Assembly (NCBI RefSeq): GCF_019703515.2
Contig: NC_059372.1
Location: 14,960,492 to 15,024,491 of the forward strand
Reading direction: 5' to 3'
DNA from: Myxocyprinus asiaticus
Lineage: Eukaryota; Chordata; Actinopteri; Cypriniformes; Catostomidae
DNA length: 64,000 bases
The position numbers were made by a program, and so were the translations under genes. Every line of letters starts with the position of its first letter. The stretch's first letter is position 1. The notes under the pieces are model-generated. The model saw only the letters and a program-made list of their open reading frames with translations, made no database searches and was not told where the DNA came from. Below, piece by piece: positions 52,211 through 63,898 of this stretch.

Positions 52211-52439
52211 TCACTTGTGTCATCAGCGTAATTTTTTTATTTATTTATTTATTTATTTTTTTTATTGTCTGTAGCAAACACTATATTTCCACATTCAGGC
52301 AACAAAAAAAAAGCAATAAACAAAACACAAAAAACACGAATAGACATTTTTGACGCTTTTATCCAAAGCAACGTGCAGTACATTCAAGGTAGGCATTTTA
52401 TCAGCAAAAAAATAATTAATTAAAATCATTATATGTAAA

Positions 52440-53870
52440 TATAGCCGCAAGCGGCAATCATCAGTGTCCAAGCACATGTGAAGAAAAAGTCGATCGGCCA
52501 TATTTGTTTTTAACCATTATAGCGCCACCAATAGGCAGAGGTGCGCAATATTTGTATGTGTCCTCAGAATGACCTCATACATAAGTATACCAAATTTGGT
52601 GATAATTTCTCAATCTGTTCAAGAGTTATAACATTTGAGTAAAAGTGGCTACACCCATTATGAACGTTTTGGCATACCGTTTGACGATAAATTACAATTT
52701 TACAATTCCTTTGATAACTTTTCATTTTGCGACTCCAGAGAATGTTTCTGCACTGGTTTGGTTCCAGTTGGGCGAACGGCCTACGACTAGTTCGAAAAAG
52801 TCATCTTTTAAAATAATCTCAAGTATTTAATGAACATTTTATTTCAAACCAATGGTGTTTAGGGCAGAGTTGTTTAGAATGGGGAGGTTTACAGCATGGT
52901 CTGAATTACATTTTTCTTTTTTAAACGCAGCAGTATATACAACAATTTACATGCATGTAAAACGCAAAAGCGCTTCCAGGTGGCCAATTTTTGTCAAATT
53001 TTGCACAGACCTCTTCGGCCAAGAGACAAATAGGCATACTAAGTTTAGTTCCGATCGGCCTTATTTAACCCTATATAAAAGCTGCTGAAACATGATTGGT
53101 CGATGGCGGCAATGGTTTTAAAGATATGCGACTGTGCTTATAGACCTTGATGGCACCTTGGACAAAGACACTGCATGCTAAATTTCAAGTTGATCGGACC
53201 AACAGTTCCATTGTTAGTGCCATTTTTAGTTTTTTTTTATTATTATAGCACCACCAAGAGGCAAAGGTGTGCAATATTTTTGTGTGACCTCAGCATGAGC
53301 CCATACATAGGTTTGCCAAATTTGGTGATAATATCTCAATTCAAAAGTTATAACCGTTTTAGTAAAATGGACACACCAACTACGAACGTTTTGCCGTACC
53401 GTTTGACGATAAATCAGAATTTCAAAATTCCTTTGATAACTTTTCATATTGGGACTTTGCTGAATCTTTCTCCACTGGTTTGGTTCCGATCGGTCAAATG
53501 CCCTATGACGAGTTCGTTTTGAAATTTTTTCAAACAATCCAAAATAGCAGGAAAAAGAAGGGGCGGAGCAAAATTCTGTCAGGGGGTAAAACTCTTCGGC
53601 ATGACGCAAGAATCAGAGGAAAAAATAATGTTGTTTCTTTTGTGATTTTTGTTTGTTTTGTTCGCAATAGCGCCACCTAGTGTCTGAAGAATGTGTGTCT
53701 GTACGCCTGAGTTTTGGGGGGGGTTGGAACCATCCAGTCAAATTTGGAATCTCTACGATTTACGGTCTCTGACGCCCGGACACTTTTAGGGCAGAAAAAA
53801 ATTATAAGAAGAAAATCGGAACAAACACAATAGGGTTCCTGCACCTTCGGTGCTTGGACCCCAAATAAAG
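52440..53870. repeat. Family Z repeat with internal duplication
   Basis: Begins 'tagccgcaagcggcaatcat' and ends 'ccttcggtgcttggacccc'. Two roughly 730-base direct units start near 52517 ('tagcgccaccaataggcaga') and 53246 ('tagcaccaccaagaggcaaa'). Both continue with 'ccaaatttggtgataat' and 'taccgtttgacgataaat'. I know similar repeats from cyprinid genomes. No protein is encoded. Confidence 0.7.
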
Positions 53871-54018
53871 ATATAAGATATCTCTGTAACTGAAACAAGA
53901 TACACATTTTACTTTTGGGGCCGGCCTTGTAAACGCTTTTTCTGCTCATCGATCACATACAATGCAGACTGAAACTGGAATAGCATACTATCATAGTAAC
54001 CTAACCATTTCTGTATGT

Positions 54019-54021
<3 letters not shown>

Positions 54022-54079
<58 letters not shown>

Positions 54080-54087
54080 GTATGTAT
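54022..54087. repeat. (TA)n-(TATG)n microsatellite
   Basis: TA run followed by GTAT units. Confidence 0.95.
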
Positions 54088-54179
54088 CATATAGCCGTGA
54101 ACAGTATCCAGTACTGTTTTACGTTCATTCCAACATTCACTCAAGTTCTACGGTAATCTGGCGGCACGAAACTGGAGTG

Positions 54180-54294
54180 CGTGCGCATTACATACAAAAC
54201 ACCCGGTTATTAGAGCAGCCAATCACAGCGCAGAGCCCGCGTTGCATTTTTTTCAAGACACGCCCACGCCGAACTGTCAACCTCTCAGTCCAAG
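54180..54294 (+). promoter_or_regulatory. letmd1: letmd1 core promoter region
   Basis: GC-richer sequence directly ahead of the ATG, with a CCAAT box at about 54219-54223 and no TATA box, typical of a housekeeping mitochondrial gene. The leader just before the ATG reads 'ctctcagtccaag'. Confidence 0.5.
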
Positions 54295-55039
54295 ATGGCG
54301 GTGTCCTGTACAGGGGTATGCCGCGGGGTTTCAGTGGTCGTACTGTATGGAATACGACCTGTCGGGGTCAAAGCATGTCTCAGCACACCTAGTCTGGCGT
54401 CCAGACAATCAAGGTACTATACATATATAGTCTAAAATAAGCGATCATGTTAAAGGCGGTGACTGTATACCATAGTCTTATATCCAAGATGACATGTCGT
54501 TATAAAAAGCGACTGATGTCTATGTTTTATCATTGATCTTGCTGGTGATTCCACATAAAATGATATTATTTATTGTTCTTGGCCATATCAAATATTATTT
54601 TATTGTATCGGACTTAATAGGAAGTACTGTACTACATGCCCTGCACTACTGTGGCATTTTTATTTATAAGTATTTTAATTGTCACATACACATATTAAAT
54701 TTGTCCTGTCTATCTATCTATCTATCTATCCATCCATCCATCCATTATCTATCCATCCATCCATTATCTATCTATCTATCTATCTATCCATCATCTATCC
54801 ATCCATCATCTATCCATCCATCCATCCATTATCTATCTATCTATCCATCCATTATCTATTTATCTATCCATCCATCCATCCATCCATTATCTATCCATCC
54901 ATCCATCATCCATCTATCTATCCATCCATCCATCCATCCATCCATTATCTATCCATCCATCCATCCATTATCTATCCATCATCCATCCATCCATCCATCC
55001 ATCCATTCATTATCTATCTATCTATCCATCCATCCATCC

Positions 55040-55073
<34 letters not shown>

Positions 55074-58000
55074 AGTTTGTGGTTTGTTAGGCACTATTCA
55101 CCTTCACAAGCAAGGCATGGGATTGGTCGAAGCATCGTGTCCAGACTCAAGTGGGCCAATGAGAAGTATGAACGATTCCTGCAGCGGCGCTTTCCTCGCT
55201 TTTATGTTCTCTATCACACCTTTATGAGAGGTGAGAGAAGAGAAGTGAACATTTTTTAACCTTAAAGCTGAGTATGTAATTTCTGCGCCACCAAACGGAA
55301 TTGCAAATATAAACTTTGTTTTCAAAACAGCTTTCTGAATACGCCCCCCGTCGGCCATTGGTCAAACAGTCAGGTAGCCCGCCCCCGAACTCACACCATT
55401 GGTTGAGGAACGTTGCTGGGGCAGGTCTTCGCGGGTCACTCAAAACCAACAGAGCAATTTTCATCGTGTAGTGTTTACAGTTTGCGAGAAAATGAACATA
55501 TGAATGACTATGGAATACTAAATAGAAAGTATTTTAACCACTTATATACAGTATATATCAGTGATTTTAACACAGAAAAAATGACACTTCCGTAGTCCCT
55601 GGGTTCAAAAGAATAGTTCATCTAAAAATGAGTTATCTGTCATCGCCTCATGTTGTTCCAAACACATATGATGTTCTTTCTTCCGTGGAACACAAAAGAG
55701 ATGTTAGGCTGTATATTAGCGTCAGTCACCATTCAATTTTATTGCATATTTTTTCCATACAATGAAAGTGAATAGTGACTGAGGCTGTCATTCTGCCAGA
55801 CATCTCCGTTTGTGTTCCATGGAAGAAAGAAAGTTACACAAGTTTGGAACATCTTGATGACAGATTTGTAATGTCTGGTTGAACTACCCCATTAAACAGT
55901 TTGCACACTCAAAGAGTCAAATGTCCTGGTGCAAATGTGATTTAATTTTGACACATTGTTTTTGTGTGAAGGGTTTCGGCTGTTGTTTCAAGACGCTCAA
56001 GAAGTGAGAAGAATCAAGACCCGAATGCTCACCGATAACAAAGACCACCTGACACTGCCTTATCATGAGATGGAGAAACTCAGGCAGGTGAGTTGCATAA
56101 GTTTATGAGACATGTTAGGTTGCTTTTACGAACATATTAAGTGTCTGTGGCTTTCAGTTCCGCAGGGACATGATCAAAGCAATTCCCTTGGTCATCATAT
56201 CAATACCTCCTTTTGCCAACTATTTGGTCTTTATCTTAATGTGAGTATTCAGTGTGTTCCACTGCTGAATAAACAGTTAGTTCCTTTTCACAATCATTAA
56301 GTGTTTTACCTCTTTGTTGTTTAAACTTCACCCTCTATCACCAGGTACCTCTATCCTCGCCAACTCCTGATCCGGCACTTCTGGACCCCACAGCAGCTTG
56401 TGGAGTTTCAGGGAGTCTATCATACTCAGAGGGCACACCACCACTGGGCTATAGTCAAAGGACTGGAGAGGACAGCAACTTCTGTCCAAGATAGCCGACT
56501 TAAAAGCCACCTTATGGAGCTCTGTAGTAAGGTAGCCTGGGCTCAACTTTACCATCAACATGTTTTATGGTGTTATGTACTGTATGTGTGAAATAGCCAG
56601 AATGTTTTAGCCAGTTTTTTTATTCACCTTTGGAGTTAGTCTTTGAGTATATGTGTGTGTCTGCAGGTTCGAAGTGGTGTTCATCCTGTGGTGTCTGATG
56701 TCCATGCAGTGAGAACATTGTTCTCTGGACCTCCCTTAGGTGTGAGGAGAATGTATGCAGATCAGATGGTGAGCTCCCATTTGTCCTGAATGTTTTGTTG
56801 GTATTTCCTGTATATCTAAAACAGGCCGTATACATTTTAATGTTCTCATTTGTAGTTTTTTAATGTTGCACTTGTACAAATGGCCAGCAAGTTGCATAAT
56901 TACTAACTATACTTTCTAGGAATAGTTCACCCTAAAGGAATATTCTGTAATTATTTACTAATCCTTATGTTGTTCCAAGCACATATGGGCTTTACTTTTT
57001 TATGATTATTAAACTATTTTTACTTGTTAAGTTTATTTGTATTATTATTATTATTATTATTATTTAATTGTTTTTTTAATTATTATTACATATGCTATAT
57101 TTACAGAGGAATACAAAAGGAGAAATTTTGCAGAATGTATACACTTCTCTTTTCCGTTACAATGACAGATCACAGTGACGATGGCTGTCAAAGTCCAAAA
57201 AGGACAACAACAACAAAAAATACAGTAATATTGTAGACTGTAGTAACAATAATTTTTCTATAGTAATATTGTAGTAACCATGTTTTTTGTTTTGTTGAAA
57301 ACCATGGTTTTAATACAGTATACTATAAGCAAGGTTTTACTATAGTTTACCATGGTAATTCTTGTGGTTACTATGTTTTTTTAAAACCATAATAACCACA
57401 CAATAATGAATTTTATTAGCATAGTTTTCGTTTTCCTATATTATTACTATGGTTTTACTACTAATATCAAGGTTAAAATATGGTTACTATAGTAAAACCT
57501 TGGTACATTTATTGCAAAGGAATGCAAACTACTGCTAAGCTATTTCAGATAAAGAATTCCCCTCCTGTCCTCTAAGGGGCTCTGTAGTTCCTTAAAAAAA
57601 GCTGTTGTAGAACTTACAATGATCTGTGTCCTAAATTTCTCCTTTTGTGTTCCACTGAAATGTTTGTGTTCCATGAAAAAAATAACAGCATACGCATTTG
57701 GAAGGACATAAGGGTGAGTAAATAATGACAGAATTTGTGGATTAACTATTCCTTTTAAATCTTTAAAGTTTGAAGCTCAGTCTTTGCTTTATTATTTTTT
57801 GTTTTCAGAGACAACTCTGTCCATTGCTCTTCCTGACACCACGCCTCCCAGCTTTCTTGATTAGTCGACGCTTGAATAGACACGCCTTAGAACTCATGCA
57901 GCTTGACCGTGCCATTGTTCGATTAGGCTTGCACCAGTTAAATGATGTAGAGCTCAGAGAGGTCAGAGGTCACTTCCATAGCACCCTTCTTTTGCCAATT

Positions 58001-60053
58001 ACGATCTTGTAGCGTCCTTTTATTTAGTGTTTTATGGGGGATGTTGTCTCATGTATACAACATGTCTTCCAGGCATGTTATGCGAGAGGGCTGAATACAG
58101 ACCGTCTGAGTCCGGGACAGTGCCGGGAATGGCTCACACAGTGGTTGCAGTTCTCAACACATCTCAAAGGTATGTGGGCCATGAGATCAAGGCTATGTTC
58201 AAAATAGCATACTAACATACTACTCTTACTATTTCTGCAGTGTTGTGCATAGTGTGGGAATTTTCTTTATGCATTTAATACCCAAATGACCAACTACATT
58301 TGCCAAAATGTGCAGTATACAGCAGAATACACTGCACAAAATACTGTACCCCACAATGCACATGATTTCCAGTGTGATGACTAAACCGTAAGTAATGAGA
58401 GCTGTGACATTTTTGTGATTTTATCAGAAAATTTAAAGTTATTATTTGATTGAACAGCCAAAAGTTATTTTACACAAAATGTAATTAAAGTGCAACATAA
58501 CCGTTTCATTTCCAAGATGATAACTGGACACCACTTACATGCAAAGTGATGAGATCATGTGACAACATTGTAGCATACTGTTTAACTTTTAGGCAGTATA
58601 CACTATATACTGCACAGTATTCATTAAGTACTAAGCTAGTTATCTTTTCATATGCTCTGAATTATGCTAAAATGAAGAATTTTACCATATTTTAAATGGT
58701 TAATTAAAGGAATAGTTAAACAAACAAAAAAAAAATCTCTCATAATTTACTCACCCTCATGCCATCCCAGATGTATATGACTTTCTTTCTTCTGCTGAAC
58801 ACAAACAAGGATTTATAGAAGAATATCTCAGCTTTGTAGGTCCATACAATGCAAGTGAATGGTGACCAGAACTTTGAAGGTCCAAAAAGCACATAAAGGC
58901 TGCATAAAAATAACCCACATGACTCCAGTGTTTAAATACATTTCAGAAGCGATATGATAGGTGTGGGTGAGAAACAGATCAATATTTAAAGCTGCTGTAA
59001 GCGATTTCAGCCGTTCTACTTCCACGAGACTGAGCCGTTGAATTAGCCACACCCCCTCTTTCCAAAACCCCACACTCCAAAGATAACAAATGAGCTTTAT
59101 TGAAACTGACATCGTGCAGAAACGATTGTTTAAAACAACAGCAGCAAAATAGCACCCTCAACAAACGACTGTTATGAACAACACGGCTTAAAAATTGCAG
59201 TAAGCCTCAATAATTCAATACAACTACAATACTATGAGAATACGCAAAATGATTGACAGGTCGAAAGCATCATTGTCCGTGGACACATTTTTATTTGTGT
59301 GTAGTCTAGTGCTGTTACAGAGACCGGTGAGATATCTCATGACACTTAATTAATATTTTTCAAGGAGTAGGAATTTTTTTGCATACCTTTCCATGAAAAA
59401 AATCGCTTACAGCACCTTTAAGTCCTTTTTTACTATAGATTCTCCTCCCTGCCCAGTAGGTGGTGATATGCGCAAAGAATGCGAATCACCAAAAACAAAA
59501 GAAGAAGAATGTGGAAGTGAAAGTGGAGATTTACAGCTAAAAAGGACTTAAATATTGATCTGATTCTCACCCTCACTTCTATCTCTGAAGATATGGATTT
59601 AACCACTGGAGTCGATTGGATTACTTTTATGCTGCCTTTATGTGATTTTTGGACATTCAAAGTTCTGGCCACCATTCACTTACATTGTATGGACCTACAG
59701 AGCTGAGATATTCTTCTAAATATCTTTGTTTGTGTTCTGCACATCTGGGATGCCAAGAGGGTGAGTAAATGATGAGAGAATTGTAATTGTTTTGGGTGAA
59801 CTACCCCTTTAAGGGTTTGTTGTTTAGAAATTAAGGAATTATTATTACATTATTATTATTTCCTTTAAAGAAATATAGACTAATGGAAGAAACCCCATTT
59901 TGTGAAAGTCATTTTGTTGCACTATTGGCATGACAGTTATTCTGTGTTGCATATTGTGACATTCTGTATCCTTCCTCAGAGTCTGAGACCTCCCTCTATC
60001 TGCACTGTATGGTACTGCTCACCGTAAACTACCCCAAACACCCACATCACTGA
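54295..60053 (+). CDS. letmd1: LETMD1, LETM1 domain-containing mitochondrial protein
   Basis: Nine exons: 54295-54413, 55091-55230, 55972-56087, 56158-56240, 56345-56531, 56667-56768, 57809-57961, 58073-58169, 59980-60053. All are GT-AG and in phase, giving 356 residues plus TGA (human 360). Residues 1-45 are Arg-rich without acidic residues, a mitochondrial targeting type. [16 protein letters not shown] (about 72-87) is diagnostic. A membrane span lies at about 134-153 ([17 protein letters not shown]). The LETM1-like ribosome-binding domain follows ([34 protein letters not shown]). LETMD1 sits in the inner mitochondrial membrane and in mammals is needed for respiratory function in brown fat. 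Introns 1, 2, 6 and 8 hold repeats. No break in the coding sequence was seen. Confidence 0.95.
54711..55074. repeat. (TATC)n/(CATC)n array in letmd1 intron 1
   Basis: About 360 bases of tetranucleotide units, alternating TATC blocks with CATC blocks and single 'attatc' joints that give a higher-order pattern of about 35-45 bases. The array ends 16 bases before the exon 2 acceptor (55089-55090). Long open frames across it are artefacts. Confidence 0.95.
55260..55600. repeat. Dispersed repeat in letmd1 intron 2, GC-richer
   Basis: Starts 'aaagctgagtatgtaatttc' and includes 'tgcgccaccaaacggaattg', 'gcccccgaactcacaccatt' and an ending near 'gacacttccgtag'. The style is that of a fish MITE or SINE whose sequence I recognise loosely. 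Ends not proven. Confidence 0.45.
55610..55893. mobile_element. Family Y variant in letmd1 intron 2
   Basis: Left 'gaatagttcatctaaaaatg' and right 'tctggttgaactaccccatt' then AAA. Interior 'catgttgttccaaacacata' and 'gttccatggaagaaagaaag' are arranged as an inverted pair around 'ccatacaatgaaagtgaata'. Confidence 0.75.
56923..57757. mobile_element. Family Y variant in letmd1 intron 6 with nested repeat
   Basis: Left 'taggaatagttcaccctaaa', 'ccttatgttgttccaagcac'. Right 'ggacataagggtgagtaaat', 'gattaactattccttt'. The middle is expanded by other repeat sequence, including 57218-57510 and an ATT run near 57040-57062. Confidence 0.72.
57218..57510. repeat. 'tatggttttactatag' palindromic repeat
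   Basis: Repeated inverted phrases of the type 'ggttttactatagt' and 'actatagtaaaacc' with 'ccatggt' palindromes. A common fish repeat with no coding capacity. Confidence 0.65.
58190..58640. repeat. MITE-like repeat in letmd1 intron 8
   Basis: Left 'gttcaaaatagcatactaac' and right 'atactgcacagtattcatta' with repeated 'agtatac/gtatact' phrases. Similar sequence occurs near 46290-46375. Ends approximate. Confidence 0.5.
58705..59817. mobile_element. Family Y repeat, long form, split by element B
   Basis: Left half 58705-58989: 'taaaggaatagttaaacaaa', 'catgccatcccagatgtata', to 'gaaacagatcaatatttaa'. Right half from 59418: 'ttaagtccttttttactata', 'cccagtaggtggtgatatgc', ending 'gggtgaactaccccttt'. 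The layout equals 33126-35026, and the interruption is at the same TTAA but by a different element. Confidence 0.88.
58986..59421. mobile_element. Element B, TTAA-flanked MITE
   Basis: TTAA at 58986-58989 and 59418-59421. Ends TTAAAGCTGCTGTAAGCGAT and its inverse 'atcgcttacagcacctttaa', about 20 bases of inverted repeat. 436 bp with target duplication. No coding capacity. Termini differ from element P but the target preference is identical. Confidence 0.88.
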
Positions 60054-61440
60054 CCTCGGAGAGCCACATGACTTCTTTCCCTTGATTGCAGTGACCGAAA
60101 ATAATGAAAACCCCACCTAAGGGCAAAATGATGTGGGAACAAACATACTCTCATGTTTAGATCCAAGCAGCACACCATAAGACCAAAGCTTTATCATCGA
60201 GTCATTTTGCTTAGTAATGTGTTATATTTCGTTGTGAATATTTCAGTTTCTGCAGCAAATATTTTTATAAAGGGGCTGTCGTGCTTTAGACTTGTTTGGA
60301 TATGTATCCAATTTTGTTTGCTTTGAGTGGTGAACATATAGGGGGATATTATTGTGAAAAGATGGCATCAGGATCCTGGAATTTGTGGAACCTTTCAATT
60401 TTTCCTGATTAGTGACACACATACTAAAAAGAAAATCGCATTTATACTGTGAAAGGCTATAATAACAACATATGATATAATGTTATATGTGCCATATGCA
60501 AACCAACTCATTGGTCTTATCTTGTGACACATTCATTTGGAAAAATGTAAGACATTATTCTACTAGCAATAGTTGCTTTGGCCATTCATGTTTATTCCCA
60601 TTTTAGCTTTAAGAAGTACAATATCAAAGCTGTGCGCAACAATTTTTTGACTGTGGGAACTCTGAAACTGTTTATACTCTGCACTGACTGAAAGACAAGC
60701 ACCATCTTCCATCTCATTCATTTTTCTTGGGTAGTAGTGGGAGAAACAGTCTGTCTTGAGAGGTTTAAAATATCTAAAGCACCCCAGTTACTAAGATCTA
60801 AGATTTTGATAACTGGAAAGACGTTTACATAGCCTATATAGAGATACTGCAAATATGGTGTATTCGTAATTATATTGTTACACTAAATTCTATTATGCAG
60901 CATATACACGCTTTAATTACATTTATTTATTTTTTAGTACTTAAAACTACACAAGAACACTGCACCTTGTTATATCAAAAAAAGAAATTGGTCGCTGTGC
61001 ACAGGGCTGTTTGGTCAAAACATTGTAGTTAGGTTAATGCTTAGGTACATGTAACTTGAGGTAAGAGACATTTAAGAAAATGTCCTGAAATAATCATCTT
61101 ATGCAGCCTTTAACAGGTGCCTTTTTATTCATGAACACTGGCGCAAACATGGTGCAATATGTGCCGTTTTCTTTTTAAGTTGCCAATTGTGCTGCAATGT
61201 TGAGATATTTTATATAAATATACAATTCTGTTTGGTTCGGTGTTTACTTGTGTTCTGTGAAACAATAGGCAATGCAGTATGACAAGATCTGAACTGACTT
61301 CTATTAAAAGACTTCTGAATTAATGTTCTCTGATTGCATCTTTCATCAAACAGAATTGATTTATCAAGCACTGTAGCACAGTGTGTAATACACAAATTAG
61401 TAATCATGTTTACTGATAAGCTTATACTCAAAAGTAAAAA
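60054..61440 (+). other. letmd1: letmd1 3' untranslated region and convergent intergenic space
   Basis: AT-rich sequence after the TGA at 60051-60053. No AATAAA is obvious on the plus strand; ATTAAA at 61303-61308 is a possible signal. The opposing cd63 transcript ends near 61450, so the two genes converge with little space between them. No other gene is seen. Confidence 0.45.
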
Positions 61441-61444
61441 ATAA

Positions 61445-62134
61445 GGACGAACTTGTTTGGAACATTTTATTGGTTCTTTCTATGACATTAACATTCTATT
61501 AATTTATTACATTTGCCATATCTGTTATTCACTGACCCCAAGTAAAATGTGGTCAACATGGCGGTAAAGGATAAAGAGCAAGTCTAAAACAAAGACTAAA
61601 GAAAGAATACTAATAGTACTTAAAGGAATATTCTGGGTTCAGTACAAGTGTTAAGCTCAATTGACAGCATTTGTGGCAATAATATTGAATAGCACAAAAA
61701 ATTCTCAACTTTTTGGAGGGTCTAAAGGCAGAAATGTGGAGCTTATAATTTTATAAAAGCACTAACATTAAATATTCTGTTAAAACTCATTTGTGTTAAG
61801 TTGTTTAAATTGTTCTTTTTTGTCATTTTAGGGTTTTAGGGGCAAGTCAAAATACATTTTGTGGTATTTAATGTTATGCTACAAATGCTGTCAACTGAGC
61901 TTAACTTATATTGAACCCGAAATATTTGAACAACGCAACAACTGGAGACTAGTCTCCTCAATAAGTCATAGAAATATGGCACAGATATTCCACTCCCAAG
62001 AGTATTGTCAACTTGTACAGTAAAGAAGGAAAAAAAAAAAAAGGACGTTTGTAAAACAGAATTTAAAAAGTTTAAGTGACAGGTTGGTCCCGTTGCCCAG
62101 ATCTGGCTGGGAGAAGTGCTGTGATTCAATGTGC
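61445..62134 (-). other. cd63: cd63 3' untranslated region
   Basis: Runs from the stop codon at 62135-62137 down to a canonical poly(A) signal, TTTATT on the plus strand at 61466-61471. It contains a family X MITE at 61622-61922. Confidence 0.6.
61622..61922. mobile_element. Family X MITE in the cd63 3' region
   Basis: Left 'ttaaaggaatattctgggtt', right 'gagcttaacttatattgaac' then CCGAAATATTTG. Internally shortened. The TTAA at 61901-61904 is intact, so this copy shows the empty version of the site occupied at 43230/51375. Confidence 0.85.
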
Positions 62135-62788
62135 TCACATGACTTCATAGCCACTGCGAATGGCTCTCATCAGAATGCAGGCCAACACAATGCCTGTGAT
62201 CTACAAACAGAACAATAAGACATTAATGTATTTGTTGGCATATATAGAGAGAGACAGGGAGAGAGAGGGGAGTTTGAATTGATGACTGTATGATCAAGGG
62301 CATGTAACAGGGAAAAAACATCTTGAATTTTGAAAATCTTAAAGAGTCTCACTTGAATGAATGCAATGACCAGAGCTCCTACAGCAATCCACAACATACT
62401 CTTATTCAGAAGGGTCTCCAAAGCAGGCTGACATCCCTATATAACACAAAATACATCAGTACATCTAATTCTTGTGCATCCTACACACCCATTCAATAAA
62501 CAATCTGAAATAATCAAAAACAGATTAAAGAATTTAAACAACAACAAAAACATTTTCCCCAATTTTTGTAGACTTGCTTTTAAAATGCCAAAGTACAGAG
62601 CTGTCAGATAACCACTGTGATTTCCTATACATGGAGTTTCTTACATTGGTGTAGATTTTGTTGGTATCATGGATAGCTCCTTTACCACAATTATCAGTCA
62701 TGTTTTTACAGCAGGAGTCTGGGACTGAATTGCGGCTTGCGCTGAAGTTCACCCAATCATCAGATGAGTTTGCTCCACAGCACTTAAG
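62135..62788 (-). CDS. cd63: CD63 tetraspanin, last three coding exons (partial)
   Basis: Minus-strand exons 62788-62645 (48 codons), 62436-62353 (28) and 62200-62135 (21 plus TGA), GT-AG and phase 0 throughout, giving 97 C-terminal residues. The first visible exon carries the large extracellular loop signature CCG, then PDSCC, with sequons NFS and NMT; the next supplies the further loop Cys (GC). The fourth membrane span follows (MLWIAVGALVIAFIQITGIV). The protein ends GYEVM, the lysosome/endosome sorting motif of CD63. CD63 marks late endosomes and exosomes and acts in vesicle sorting. The earlier exons lie beyond the right edge. The intron upstream of 62788 contains element P. Confidence 0.94.
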
Positions 62789-62868
62789 CTAGAAAAGAGA
62801 GTGAGAGAGACCACAAATTCAACCTCATTTCTTATTTAACTGGCCTCCTTGAATTTGAGCCACACCGA

Positions 62869-63898
62869 TTAATCTCTTGCGACCCCAGCGTACACATGCG
62901 TGGTTGTATTTTGGCTTCGCTAGACGCAGCGCATAATTTAAATTCATTTAAACGGACTGATCTCAGTTCAGGAGACTCTGTGCTGTCAGTAAAGGGTTAA
63001 ACGTTCCATGTAAGGAGTCATGTGACCAAACAACATGGCACCGACCACAGCAGAGTTTGTCTTTGGGAGAAACGGCAACAAACTACATCTGGTAAGAAAC
63101 CTCATTAAGTTTTTTACACTTAAACCTGTTTGAGTCTCTAGTTTCATCCGATATGCTATTTTTAAAATGAGTGATTTATTGCAAAATGCCGCGCTGATAA
63201 ACACAATGTACACTAATGTGTACTTTAGTGCACTTTTTCCTTAGAAATCCTACATTTACTGTGCATTATCACATTGAGAATCAATGAGTTCATCCAAAAG
63301 CTGAACATTTTTGCTTTCAGAGGCTTTACATGGAGTTAGGATGAAAATGAGGTGCATTTCAAACTGTTCTGAGACCAGTGCAGACAGACAGCACACTGGA
63401 GGTTAAGTCGTTCACTAAAAAGGGAGCATCCTATAACTCTCTATGCAGCATTGAAGTGCATTCAATCCAAACTTCCTATCAAAAGTTCAGTTTCAGGCTG
63501 CAGCTGATGTTTGGACCACTCAACATGTTTGGCAAACATGGGACAATGGTAATCCGTACTTAGATTCAGAATTTATAATGTATCATTTTAATTTTACATG
63601 GCTGACAGTGATTGGATGATGCTGGACATTACGTTTAATCAGCATTATGCTAATTTCTGATGTAATGTCTGTAACGTCTCAAAAACATGAATGACCAACA
63701 CTCCCGGAAACATAATAAATAACTTTTATAATAACTTTTATAATCTGACTTTCTATAGCTTGGTATTATTTAAAACTTAGTCCTGCTGACCACATATGTG
63801 GATTTTGTTTTGCATGTTTATTAGGTGCTACTAGTTACAAATCAAAAAGGGAAATGGAAAATGCACACAGCAGTCACGCTCTGGTCTCAGGAGGTTAA
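62869..63898. mobile_element. Element P, TTAA-flanked, second copy
   Basis: TTAA at 62869-62872 and 63895-63898. Left TTAATCTCTTGCGACCCCAG; right, read inwards, TTAACCTCCTGAGACCAGAG. The interior matches 33383-34617 ('tattttggcttcgctagacg', 'gtcatgtgacc', 'cagaggctttacatggagtt', 'gtgcagacagacagcacact') but is about 200 bp shorter. No transposase frame. Confidence 0.85.

Noticed and set aside
54533..55227. Two long open frames rich in Ser/Ile/His/Pro repeats
   Set aside because: They are translations of the TATC/CATC array in letmd1 intron 1, open only because the tetranucleotide lacks stops. No splice or start context.
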